64,000 nt of DNA. It comes from Peptococcus simiae. Lineage in GTDB: Bacteria; Bacillota; Peptococcia; Peptococcales; Peptococcaceae. The notes beneath the pieces were generated by a model. That model was not told the origin of the DNA and searched no databases. It saw nothing but the letters and a program-made list of their open reading frames with translations. Position 1 is the stretch's first letter. Each line of letters starts with the position of its first letter. Both the position numbers and the translations under genes were made by a program. The DNA is taken from the NCBI RefSeq assembly GCF_046097595.1, contig NZ_JBJUVG010000002.1, forward strand, positions 244,301 to 308,300, given 5' to 3'. This document shows positions 58,006 through 64,000 of this stretch, piece after piece.

Positions 58006-60663
58006 TCATCTCTCTTTTAATTGATTTTTTACGATATCAACAACTTTATTTAAGGCTTCAGGAATTTTATCCGGGTCCTTACCGCCGGCTTGGGCCATAT
58101 CCGGCCGGCCACCCCCGCGGCCACCTAAAATCTCTGCCACTTGGCCAATAATTTTACCGGCATGGAGGCGCTTAACGGCCTCGTCCTTGGTCAGCATGCT
58201 GACCAGCATGACCTTGTCGTCATCGGTTTTACTGGCCAGGAGAATCAAGCCGGACTTGATTTTATCCCGGTATTGGTCAGCAATCTGCCGGAGTTCATCC
58301 GGGTTGGCGGCCTTAACGGTATCGGCTAAAATATCCAACCCATCGACTTGGACGATATCTTTCAGCCGGTCACCAATGCTCTCTTTGACCTGTTCACGTT
58401 TCAAGTCAGCCAAAGCCTTTTCTCTTTCTTTCAGGGTCTTTTCCAGACTTTCAGCCCGGGTAACCAGGTCTTCCGGCCGGGTGACCTTGAGGGTCTTTTG
58501 CAGGGCGTCTAAAATATCCGCCTGCTTGGTCATATAGGCATAGGCCCCTGCCCCGGTGACCGCCGTTATCCGGCGGATCCCTGCTGAAACAGCCCCTTCA
58601 GAGAGGATTTTAAAAATCCCAATCTCGCTAATATCATGGACGTGGGTCCCCCCGCATAATTCACGGCTCAAGTCACCAATCTGAACACCGCGGACCTGAT
58701 CCCCGTATTTTTCACCGAAAAGGGCGATGTATCCATTTGCATTGGCATCATCAATGGACATTTCCTGAACTTCAAGGGACTGGCCGGCAGCAATCTGCTG
58801 GTTGACCAGTTCTTCAACAGCCCGGATTTCTTCCGGCGTCATTGCCCTTTGTAGGGAAAAGTCAAAGCGCAGGTGGTCTTCCGCGACAAGGGACCCGGCC
58901 TGGTGGACGCTATCCCCCAGGACCTTTCGCAGGGCAGCATGTAGGAGGTGGGTGGCGGTATGGTTACGGGCCGCGTTTTGACGGGCTGCCCGGTCAACCT
59001 TTTCCTGGATGGGGTCGCCAATGGCAACCGTCCCGGACACTTCACCGGTTAAAACATAGGTCCCATCAGGCAGTTTAACCGTTTCATTAACGGCCACCTG
59101 GCCCTTCGGCCCAATGAGAATCCCCTTGTCACCGATTTGGCCGCCGCCCTGAGCATAAAAGGGGGTTTGATCAACCATTAACTGTACAGACCCCTCTGTC
59201 ACGGAGTGGACCCCTTCCCCATCCTTCAATAAGCCCATAATGACCCCGGTATCTTCCAGATGGCCATAGCCGGTGAAGGCCGTTTTGGGTAAGTTTGGAA
59301 AGGCGTCGCGGACAGTTTTCGCCAAGTCCCAAGCGTCAACGGTTTGGTGGGCCGCCTTAGATTTTCGTCTCTGTTCAGCCATGGCAGCTTCAAAACCATC
59401 CGCATCGACTGTTAGACCGTTTTCTTCAGCAACGTCCTTGGTTAAGTCAATGGGAAAACCGTAGGTATCATAAAAGGTGAAGGCGGTTTGCCCATCGATA
59501 ACGGTTTTTCCATCAGCTTTCAATGAAGCAATGGTATCGCTAACCCGGTCCATCCCCTCGGTGAGGGTCTTCATAAAGCGTTCTTCTTCACTTTTGATGG
59601 TTTCTTCTATGAAAGCAGCCTGGTCAACAATGGAGGGGTAAGCCTCTCCCATAAGCTTGCCGACTTCAGCTGTCATTTTATACAGGAAGGGTTCATTCAG
59701 ACCCAGGGTCTTCCCTAAGCGAACGGCACGGCGGATGATCCGGCGGAGGACATACCCCCGACCTTCATTAGACGGTAAAACCCCATCGCCAATCAGGAAG
59801 GTGGCGCACCGGCCATGGTCTGCAATGACCCGGAAGGGGAAGCCGGCCTTACCTGTGTCATAGCTTTTCCCTGTCAGGCTTTCAACATATTCGAGCAAGG
59901 GCTTAAAGAGGTCCGTATCCCAGTTGCTGGGGACCCCCTGGAGCACAGAGGCAATCCGTTCCAGCCCCATACCGGTGTCTACACTGGGCTTGGGTAGGGG
60001 CTCCAAGGTCCCATCTTCATGGCGGTTAAACTGCATGAAGACCAGATTCCAGATTTCCAACCAGCGGTCACAGTCGCAGACCCCTAGAGCACAGCCATCT
60101 TCATGGTCGCAGGCATGTTCACTGCCCCGGTCATAATGAATTTCGCTGCAGGGCCCGCAGGGGCCAACATCCCCCATTTGCCAGAAGTTATCCTTTTCCC
60201 CTAAGCGGAGGATTTTTTCCGGACCAAAGCCTGTCCGCTCATGCCAAAGGTCATAGGCTTCATCGTCATCTTTATAAATGGTAATCCATAAGTCATCGGG
60301 GTTGAGCCCCAGCTGCTCCGTTAAAAAGGTCCAGGCAAAGTTAATGGCATCCTTTTTAAAGTAATCCCCAAAAGAAAAGTTCCCCAGCATCTCGAAAAAG
60401 GTGTGGTGACGGGCTGTTTTACCGACGGTTTCCAAATCGTTGTGTTTACCGCCTGCCCGAACGCATTTTTGAGAAGTGACCGCCCGGCTGTAGGGCCGCT
60501 GGTCAACGCCGAGAAAGACTTCTTTAAACTGGTTCATACCGGCATTGGTAAACAGTAAAGTCGGGTCATTATGCGGGACCAAGGAGCCACTGGCGACATG
60601 GGTGTGGCCAGCTGCCTCAAAGTACTCTATAAAGGCCTGTCTAATTTCTTTAGATGTCAACAT
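58006..60663 (-). CDS. alaS: Alanyl-tRNA synthetase
   Basis: 885 residues. Catalytic N-terminal third (FTNAGMNQFKEVFLG, FEMLGNFSFGDYFKK, GPCGPCSEIHYD), editing domain with HTATHLLHAAL and CGGTHVHDISEIG (zinc ligands), and a C-Ala domain with GGRGGGRPDMAQAGG. Charges tRNA-Ala and clears mischarged Ser/Gly. A CxCDCDRW-like cysteine run (HACDHEDGCALGVCDCDRW) inside the catalytic domain is the zinc-rich insertion seen in some AlaRS. First gene of a long minus-strand operon. The leader is too short for a T-box. Confidence 0.97.
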   Translation of the reverse strand: MLTSKEIRQAFIEYFEAAGHTHVASGSLVPHNDPTLLFTNAGMNQFKEVFLGVDQRPYSRAVTSQKCVRAGGKHNDLETVGKTARHHTFFEMLGNFSFGDYFKKDAINFAWTFLTEQLGLNPDDLWITIYKDDDEAYDLWHERTGFGPEKILRLGEKDNFWQMGDVGPCGPCSEIHYDRGSEHACDHEDGCALGVCDCDRWLEIWNLVFMQFNRHEDGTLEPLPKPSVDTGMGLERIASVLQGVPSNWDTDLFKPLLEYVESLTGKSYDTGKAGFPFRVIADHGRCATFLIGDGVLPSNEGRGYVLRRIIRRAVRLGKTLGLNEPFLYKMTAEVGKLMGEAYPSIVDQAAFIEETIKSEEERFMKTLTEGMDRVSDTIASLKADGKTVIDGQTAFTFYDTYGFPIDLTKDVAEENGLTVDADGFEAAMAEQRRKSKAAHQTVDAWDLAKTVRDAFPNLPKTAFTGYGHLEDTGVIMGLLKDGEGVHSVTEGSVQLMVDQTPFYAQGGGQIGDKGILIGPKGQVAVNETVKLPDGTYVLTGEVSGTVAIGDPIQEKVDRAARQNAARNHTATHLLHAALRKVLGDSVHQAGSLVAEDHLRFDFSLQRAMTPEEIRAVEELVNQQIAAGQSLEVQEMSIDDANANGYIALFGEKYGDQVRGVQIGDLSRELCGGTHVHDISEIGIFKILSEGAVSAGIRRITAVTGAGAYAYMTKQADILDALQKTLKVTRPEDLVTRAESLEKTLKEREKALADLKREQVKESIGDRLKDIVQVDGLDILADTVKAANPDELRQIADQYRDKIKSGLILLASKTDDDKVMLVSMLTKDEAVKRLHAGKIIGQVAEILGGRGGGRPDMAQAGGKDPDKIPEALNKVVDIVKNQLKER

Positions 60664-60697
60664 ATATGAACTCCCCTTACTTACCTAATTTAGGACT

Positions 60698-60703
60698 ATT
60701 ATA
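60698..60703 (-). promoter_or_regulatory. Extended -10 promoter of alaS
   Basis: Minus strand TGGTATAAT: perfect -10 with TG one base ahead. The -35 side is weak. The transcript start is about 30 nt from the alaS ATG. Confidence 0.6.
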
Positions 60704-60830
60704 CCACAACTGCTCTATCCAATGATGTTATGGAAAAGTAATTTATTTTATTGTATCATGACCCCTATTCTATGTAAAATACAGGATAGCGGTCAATATC
60801 ATTTTCATAACCAGCTGTCAGGCGCTAAAA

Positions 60831-61000
60831 GATCTTCCTCTGGCAGACCCTTGACCGCACCACTGGTCACTTCCAGCCGCTGGTTTCATGGGGCCCTGTT
60901 GTCTGAAAGGCTTAGCTGAAAACAGGGCCGGCCCCCTCCCTCTATGCTTGAGACATGGCTACCAGTGCCCCTCCAGCTAAGAGCTGGGCCAGGCAAGAAT
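60831..61000. ncRNA. Candidate structured RNA, strand and family unresolved
   Basis: The 405-bp gap between alaS and tRNA-Pro holds nested long-range pairs: outer GATCTTCCTCTGG (60831-60843) with CCAGGCAAGAAT (60989-61000); CACTGGT (60861-60867) with ACCAGTG (60961-60967); inner GGCCCTGTT (60892-60900) with AACAGGGCC (60921-60929). Side hairpins are CCAGCCGCTGG (60873-60883) and CCAGCT/AGCTGG (60973-60987). The whole is rod-like with two open bubbles, about 170 nt, which resembles 6S RNA in outline. Plus-strand reading has a possible promoter (TTGTAT at 60751, 18-bp spacer, TAAAAT at 60775) and a T-run at 61002. Minus-strand reading has TATAAT at 61013-61018. Neither is decisive. Confidence 0.35.
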
Positions 61001-61024
61001 ATTTTTTACAGAATTATAAACGTC

Positions 61025-61052
61025 TTGACTTTTTATTTATATCTGCTAAAAT
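61025..61052 (+). promoter_or_regulatory. Promoter of tRNA-Pro
   Basis: TTGACT (61025-61030), 16-bp spacer, TAAAAT (61047-61052). Confidence 0.65.
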
Positions 61053-61068
61053 AGTTTTTGTTGACATT

Positions 61069-61142
61069 CGAGGTGTAGCTCAGCTTGGTAGAGTGCTACG
61101 TTCGGGACGTAGATGCCGCAGGTTCGAATCCTGTCACCTCGA
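61069..61142 (+). tRNA. tRNA-Pro (CGG)
   Basis: 74-nt cloverleaf: acceptor CGAGGTG/CACCTCG, anticodon loop TTCGGGA in a perfect 5-bp stem, T-arm GCAGG/CCTGT (G-T pair). CCA not encoded. It is the last core feature before the AT-rich accessory stretch and could be an integration target. Confidence 0.95.
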
Positions 61143-61174
61143 TAATAACTCGTTATGTATAATCACGAGTAATC

Positions 61175-61205
61175 AAAAACCGCTCTGTTGAGCGGTTTTT
61201 TCTTT
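61175..61205 (+). terminator. Terminator after tRNA-Pro
   Basis: Eleven-base-pair stem (61175-61185 with 61190-61200), 4-nt loop, T-rich tail. Confidence 0.85.
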
Positions 61206-61304
61206 TTCATATCTTCAGTTGAAAGCAGTTTTTACCATCCTATCTACCGACTTTTCTACCGACTTTTTAGTCCGTATTTTGCTGGTTTTGCCTTGACGAA
61301 AAAA

Positions 61305-61373
61305 CGGTTAAAAACCGCTATTCAATTGTAGATTACTGCCTAATGATATAACACTCGAAGGATCTTGTTCGAC
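61305..61373. repeat. Direct repeat, left copy
   Basis: 69 bp starting CGGTTAAAAACCG and ending AAGGATCTTGTTCGAC. It matches 62715-62782 in the same orientation with about seven mismatches and one gap. The two copies enclose the abi gene. Confidence 0.85.
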
Positions 61374-61469
61374 CCGTATTTTAGCGCTAAACGAGTTATA
61401 ATTATCCTCTTTCGGTTTATTCGGAAGATAATAAACATAAAGGGGTTGTTTCAATATAACCTCTCTAAC

Positions 61470-61511
61470 AAACAAAGTCCCACTCAAAAAATGAGGAGGA
61501 ACTTTGTTTTT
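61470..61511. terminator. Terminator-like hairpin
   Basis: AAACAAAGT (61470-61478) pairs with ACTTTGTTT (61501-61509), with an inner CCCACTC/GAGGAGG partial match, and T-run to the right. No gene is seen just before it on the plus strand, so it may be a relic. Confidence 0.45.
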
Positions 61512-61589
61512 ATGGATACATCCATGTATACTTACTATAGCTAAAGGGAGTTTCTCTAAATCGATTGGGACTAAGTTTGTCTATAAGCG

Positions 61590-61633
61590 AGGGGCTGTGT
61601 CAGAAAGTTTTTACCCATTCTGACACAGCCCCT
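61590..61633. repeat. Long palindrome, possible abi terminator or joined IS ends
   Basis: A perfect 16-bp stem AGGGGCTGTGTCAGAA (61590-61605) with its complement at 61618-61633, 12-nt loop. It stands 37 nt after the abi stop codon. The strand that would serve abi lacks a T-run. The GGGCTGTGTCA start is like the terminal repeats of several IS families, so two abutted ends are possible. Confidence 0.5.
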
Positions 61634-61669
61634 TTATAATCAATGTAACTCGTTAATTTAAGTTTATAA

Positions 61670-62611
61670 TTAGCTAGGGAAGCCTGAAGCTTTAAAAATA
61701 TCATCAACCGAAATGCTTGTGAACGCCTCCGCATAACTACGTTTAATGGAAAGAATCGAATGGATTAGCTTTTGACAATCATCTTTTGGTAAAACTAGCC
61801 TAAGAACTAAGAGCAAATCATATAAATTTTTTCCAGTATATTTCTCGTCAAAGAATTTTTTGAATATAGCGGTTTGCCCAGGTTTATTCAGCGAAAAGGA
61901 ATACATCACTTCATCATGAGCACAAACATTTCTAAAAAAATTGCATATTTTTATAATTTCTATTAGTTCTGTTTTACTAATCTTCTCTTTTGAACAATAT
62001 TCTTTTTTGTATCGCTCACCGAAATCCCGGGCAATTAAGTTCTGAAGAGTTTCATCAAGTGAACTATAAAAATAAGATATGTTACCTAGTGTCAAGAAGT
62101 TCACTAGCACCCATAGGGGTATGTGTCCGTGTTTCTTTATATAGTGTTTGATGGGCTTTTTGCCGTCTGAATTTCTATTTTCTCTACTTATAGTATTAGA
62201 TAGCGTACTAATATTCTTAAGGGTGTACGCTAACTGATGCTGTGAACTAGAGTAGTTTTCAATTTGTAAATAAGGATATAGCCCTTCTCGATGTAAATAT
62301 GAAAAATGATAAGCACAGGATGTTTTTAAAAGTTTTTCAAATCGTAAAAGGCTGAAGAAGACTACCTCTTTTAACTCTCGATCCATTTCATGTAGGGCAT
62401 AAATTTCTTTAAAGCTACTTTTTGATTTGTACCGCTCCTCTCCCTCCCGGAGGGAATTAACTTCTAAAAATGGAGTTTTATAGCCATTTATTAGATTATA
62501 ATAATTTATTTGCGCTAAAACGATTTTTGCCTCTTCTCGATTATTAATACTCAATCCCCTAGAGGAAAGTATTTCCAGCTGCTCATCGTGAGTTTTAAAG
62601 GGTTTGTCCAT
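61670..62611 (-). CDS. Abi_2/AbiF-family HEPN protein (abortive infection)
   Basis: 313 residues. The opening KPFKTHDEQLEILSSRGL and EAKIVLAQINYYNLINGYKT is the Abi_2 (AbiD/AbiF) signature. The HEPN ribonuclease motif R-X4-H is RNVCAH at 227-232, preceded by a helix KTELIEIIKICNFF. No membrane helix. Such proteins stop phage growth by killing or stalling the infected cell, probably by RNA cutting. G+C is clearly lower than in the core genes, a sign of transfer. GAGGTG 5 nt before the ATG; a short RNA and terminator lie immediately upstream. No second protein partner is seen. Confidence 0.85.
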   Translation of the reverse strand: MDKPFKTHDEQLEILSSRGLSINNREEAKIVLAQINYYNLINGYKTPFLEVNSLREGEERYKSKSSFKEIYALHEMDRELKEVVFFSLLRFEKLLKTSCAYHFSYLHREGLYPYLQIENYSSSQHQLAYTLKNISTLSNTISRENRNSDGKKPIKHYIKKHGHIPLWVLVNFLTLGNISYFYSSLDETLQNLIARDFGERYKKEYCSKEKISKTELIEIIKICNFFRNVCAHDEVMYSFSLNKPGQTAIFKKFFDEKYTGKNLYDLLLVLRLVLPKDDCQKLIHSILSIKRSYAEAFTSISVDDIFKASGFPS

Positions 62612-62622
62612 AAAATCACCTC

Positions 62623-62664
62623 ATAAAAAACGCCCCGCCACGTATGGCTAGGGCTTGTTCCTTA
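62623..62664 (-). ncRNA. Probable AbiF-associated RNA with terminator
   Basis: Predicted transcript of about 40 nt from near 62664: AAGGAACAA, then a hairpin at 62632-62654 with inner stem GCCA/TGGC around a TACG loop and an outer GCCC/GGGC part with one bulge, then GTTTTTT (62631-62625). The T-run ends 3 nt before the abi ribosome site. A promoter stands just ahead. The layout fits the described abiF RNA motif found upstream of abiF genes, but the family match was not tested. Confidence 0.6.
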
Positions 62665-62669
62665 ATAAT

Positions 62670-62697
62670 ATTCTAAGTGAAAATTTATTAAAGTCAA
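62670..62697 (-). promoter_or_regulatory. Promoter of the abi RNA and gene
   Basis: Minus strand TTGACT (62692-62697), 16-bp spacer, TAGAAT (62670-62675). Confidence 0.6.
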
Positions 62698-62714
62698 GGC
62701 ATTTCACAAAGAAG

Positions 62715-62782
62715 CGGTTAAAAAACGCTACTCAAATGAAGATTGCTGCCTAATGTATAGCACTCGAAGGGTCTTGTTCGAC
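62715..62782. repeat. Direct repeat, right copy
   Basis: 68 bp, same orientation as 61305-61373 and about 88% alike (CGGTTAAAAAACG to AAGGGTCTTGTTCGAC). It lies just upstream of the abi promoter. Confidence 0.85.
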
Positions 62783-62800
62783 TGAAGTATCTTGCAGCCG

Positions 62801-63090
62801 CAATAGGCTCGTAGCTTTAGCTATGGGGAGTGGTCAGTAATTCGTCAACAGACAAGAAACTCTCCGGATATATATACATTGCTCATTGCTCGCCTCGGAA
62901 TATAAAAAGTCCCACCGGGTTGCGCATTCTTGCCAAAGCAAGACTAGGCGTGGTGGGTTCTGTTGATATGATTATAACATAGTGGCACAGAAAATCAATG
63001 GTGTTTACATACATTTATTGGGTGCAAAATTGCAAAATATAGTTCCACTTCTGACCACTCCCCTTTGTTTTAGCTATGGGAATCGGTCAG
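62801..63090. mobile_element. Relic zone with IS200/IS605-like end hairpins and an inverted repeat
   Basis: No coding region. CTCGTAGCTTTAGCTATGGGGAG (62808-62830, split here: CTCGTAGCTTTAG and CTATGGGGAG) has the folded CTAAAG-type shape of IS605 ends. GGGGAGTGGTCAG (62825-62837) is repeated inverted and perfect at 63051-63063, inside a second imperfect hairpin 63051-63090 whose arms end CTGACC and GGTCAG. Between them lies a further hairpin at 62911-62957 with outer CCCACC/GGTGGG and inner CTTGC/GCAAG. The pieces look like leftovers of several insertions. Confidence 0.5.
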
Positions 63091-63121
63091 GCAAATATGC
63101 GCTATTTAGATAGGCCTGAGT

Positions 63122-63305
63122 CTCCCCATACCTAAAGGCAGGGGGTTCACAAGAAGTTTGGTTTTATGTTTCCACCTGAATGGTCAGGTAACCCTTATTC
63201 TTGCTGGCGTACCCAGAACGCCACTACTGTATAGAGCTTCTAAGCTCACAACATTACTTTTTGCCTCTTATATCCCCATAGATGAAGCTCGGGGTTTTAC
63301 GAGGC
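63122..63305 (+). mobile_element. Small IS200/IS605-derived element without transposase
   Basis: About 180 bp bounded by two related hairpins: 63122-63145 (CTCCCCATA, CCTAAAGG, CAGGGGG) and 63274-63294 (CCCCATAGATGAAGCTCGGGG) followed by TTTTACGAGG, a form common at right ends of IS605-group elements. Inside are more stems, for example CACCTGAATGGTCAGGT and GGCGTACCCAGAACGCC. No tnpA or tnpB frame is present. It could be a palindrome-bounded non-autonomous copy or a leftover guide-RNA region of a TnpB/IscB element. Confidence 0.5.
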
Positions 63306-63312
63306 GGTTGAT

Positions 63313-63341
63313 AAAAAAGAGCGGCTAGAAAACCGCTCTTT
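63313..63341 (-). terminator. Terminator after ssb
   Basis: Nine-base-pair stem AAAGAGCGG/CCGCTCTTT (63316-63324 with 63333-63341), 8-nt loop, T-run on the minus strand. Confidence 0.8.
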
Positions 63342-63380
63342 GTGATCAATGTTTGCTCTCTTTTTTCAATTATCAGCAGC

Positions 63381-63827
63381 CTAAATGTCCATAAAGAGGC
63401 CATCAGCGCTTAAAGTACCGATTTCCTCGTGGGTATCGGGCTGCTTTTCTGTGGGTTCTGAAGCACCCTTATCCAGCGTTTCCTCTTTTTTGCTTTGGTC
63501 CCCTTTCTCCTTAACGGGATCTAAAAATTGGACGTTATTGCAAACCACTTGCATCGATCTCCGCCGCACACCGTCTTTATCCGTGTAGGAGTCTGTTTTA
63601 ATATACCCTGTTACGGCTGCACGACTTCCCTTGTGGAGGAATTTAGCAACGTTTTCAGCGACACTTCCCCAAGCTTGGCAGGGAACGAAATCAGCATTTT
63701 TCTTACCGTCTTTCCCAGCAAAAGGTCTGTCAACAGCAAGAGTAAAAGACACGACTGCTTTGCCAGCCTTGGTATATTTGAGGTCAGGATCTGCGGTAAA
63801 ACGACCGATTAAATTAACATTATTCAT
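63381..63827 (-). CDS. ssb: Single-stranded DNA-binding protein, mobile-element type
   Basis: 148 residues from the ATG at 63827. OB-fold MNNVNLIGRFTADPDLKYTK, VVSFTLAVDRPF, ADFVPCQAWGSVAENVAKF, GSRAAVTGYIKTDSYTDKDG. The tail is charged but ends DGLFMDI, without the final Pro-Phe that docks partners such as RecQ or PriA. This and the AT-rich setting suggest a second, element-borne copy. No good ribosome site: an IS end hairpin starts within 20 bp of the start codon, so the native leader may have been cut off. Confidence 0.9.
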   Translation of the reverse strand: MNNVNLIGRFTADPDLKYTKAGKAVVSFTLAVDRPFAGKDGKKNADFVPCQAWGSVAENVAKFLHKGSRAAVTGYIKTDSYTDKDGVRRRSMQVVCNNVQFLDPVKEKGDQSKKEETLDKGASEPTEKQPDTHEEIGTLSADGLFMDI

Positions 63828-63845
63828 CAAAAATCCAGCAAGGAA

Positions 63846-63869
63846 ACCCCCTACTTTAGTTGTGGGGAG
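63846..63869 (-). mobile_element. Right-end hairpin of an IS200/IS605-group element
   Basis: Minus strand CCTCCCCACAACTAAAGTAGG then GGGTT: a folded CCCC/GGGG stem with inner CTA/TAG, the form usual just after the coding region of TnpB- or IscB-bearing elements. It lies between the ssb start and the end of the partial gene at 63880. Confidence 0.55.
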
Positions 63870-63879
63870 GAATTGCCGT

Positions 63880-64000
63880 TCACATCCTTTCTGTTAATGT
63901 TGTTTTTCTGGCTTCTATAAACTGTAGTTTCTTATAAGAGATGGAGCCTTTATTGACCTTGTTTCCCTTTAAATCCCTAATGTCAAATGCTCCGGTCTGC
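63880..64000 (-). CDS. C-terminal end of a probable IscB-like (RRXRR/HNH) RNA-guided nuclease
   Basis: Only the last 39 residues and the stop are in the window. They read TGAFDIRDLKGNKVNKGSIS, YKKLQFIEARKTTLTERM, which looks like the C-terminal target-recognition end of IscB/HNH proteins of IS200/IS605 elements (pattern TGxFDIRD..G.KVN..S.SYKKL). The right-end hairpin directly after the stop supports a transposon gene. Rest of the gene, including RuvC and HNH parts, would be beyond base 64,000. A TnpB or other protein cannot be excluded. Confidence 0.5.
   Translation of the reverse strand, partial: QTGAFDIRDLKGNKVNKGSISYKKLQFIEARKTTLTERM

Larger units (their letters stand above)
61206..61669. 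other. Gene-free accessory gap with hairpins
   Basis: No credible coding region. It contains a small tandem repeat (TACCGACTTTT twice near 61243-61265), the left copy of a direct repeat, a terminator-like hairpin at 61470-61511 and a long palindrome at 61590-61633 that are listed separately. The AT-rich make-up differs from the core genes to the left. Confidence 0.6.

Noticed and set aside
60664..60720. T-box leader for alaS
   Set aside because: The perfect -10 box lies only 35 nt before the ATG, leaving no room; no T-box sequence was seen.
61305..62782. CRISPR array from repeated segments
   Set aside because: Only two copies about 1.4 kb apart with a gene between; no regular spacers and no cas genes.
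62611..62782. Type III toxin-antitoxin with tandem RNA repeats (ToxN/AbiQ type)
   Set aside because: There are no tandem repeats before the terminator and the protein is Abi_2/HEPN, not the ToxN fold.
63160..63275. Degraded C-terminus of tnpB on the minus strand
   Set aside because: A short frame ends near the expected place, but a stop codon lies within 27 codons and no zinc-finger or RuvC motif is visible.

Overview
The window looks like a chromosomal segment of a Bacillota (Firmicutes), most likely an anaerobic or microaerobic Clostridia-type organism of medium G+C (about half, by eye). The markers are CodY, the alaS-ireB-ruvX-DUF1292 cluster, CcpN next to a PPDK regulatory protein, MecA, RbgA, an RpoD-DnaG operon and secreted proteins with copper-amine-oxidase-type stalk domains. 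I cannot fix the genus from sequence alone.

Layout. 1-9 kb (minus strand): end of a lipoprotein gene, nif3/trmK/pgeF, then cydDC and cydAB for cytochrome bd. 9-20 kb: a phosphoesterase, uppP, a glucosaminidase, rnhB-dinB, a small orphan protein, a secreted phosphodiester glycosidase, then a plus-strand run ttcA-comM-M29 aminopeptidase-isochorismatase. 20-25 kb: a zinc-ribbon membrane protein and a three-gene MacAB-like exporter. 25-33 kb: the classic dprA-topA-trmFO-xerC-hslV-hslU-codY block. 33-41 kb: nth, mecA, the tsaE-tsaB-rimI-tsaD tRNA t6A cluster, a CAU tRNA, the rpoD-dnaG operon and a dGTPase-like gene. 41-46 kb: ccpN-ppsR-ppdK, a carbon-flow module. 46-52 kb: yajQ, asnS, rbgA, lepB, rplS, and serine dehydratase sdaAB/AA. 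52-61 kb: a Glu-Val-Asp tRNA cluster, a cell wall amidase, cspA with a long structured leader, a phosphatase/STAS signalling pair and the alaS operon.

From the tRNA-Pro gene at 61,069 onward the character changes. The DNA is AT-rich, genes are sparse, and there are many hairpins. This accessory stretch holds an Abi_2/AbiF-family HEPN gene with what looks like a short structured RNA and terminator just ahead of it, a pair of about 70-bp direct repeats bracketing that gene, several IS200/IS605-type end hairpins, an ssb gene, and the C-terminal end of a probable IscB-like protein leaving the window at the right edge.

Most interesting points: the AbiF-type gene with its likely RNA partner; a ccpN gene whose only start giving a full HTH is ATT; a perfect 14-bp long-range stem in the cspA leader; a terminator between promoter and dnaG that may attenuate the dnaG-rpoD operon; and an unassigned multi-stem RNA candidate between alaS and tRNA-Pro. 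All calls are by eye; no database search was run.
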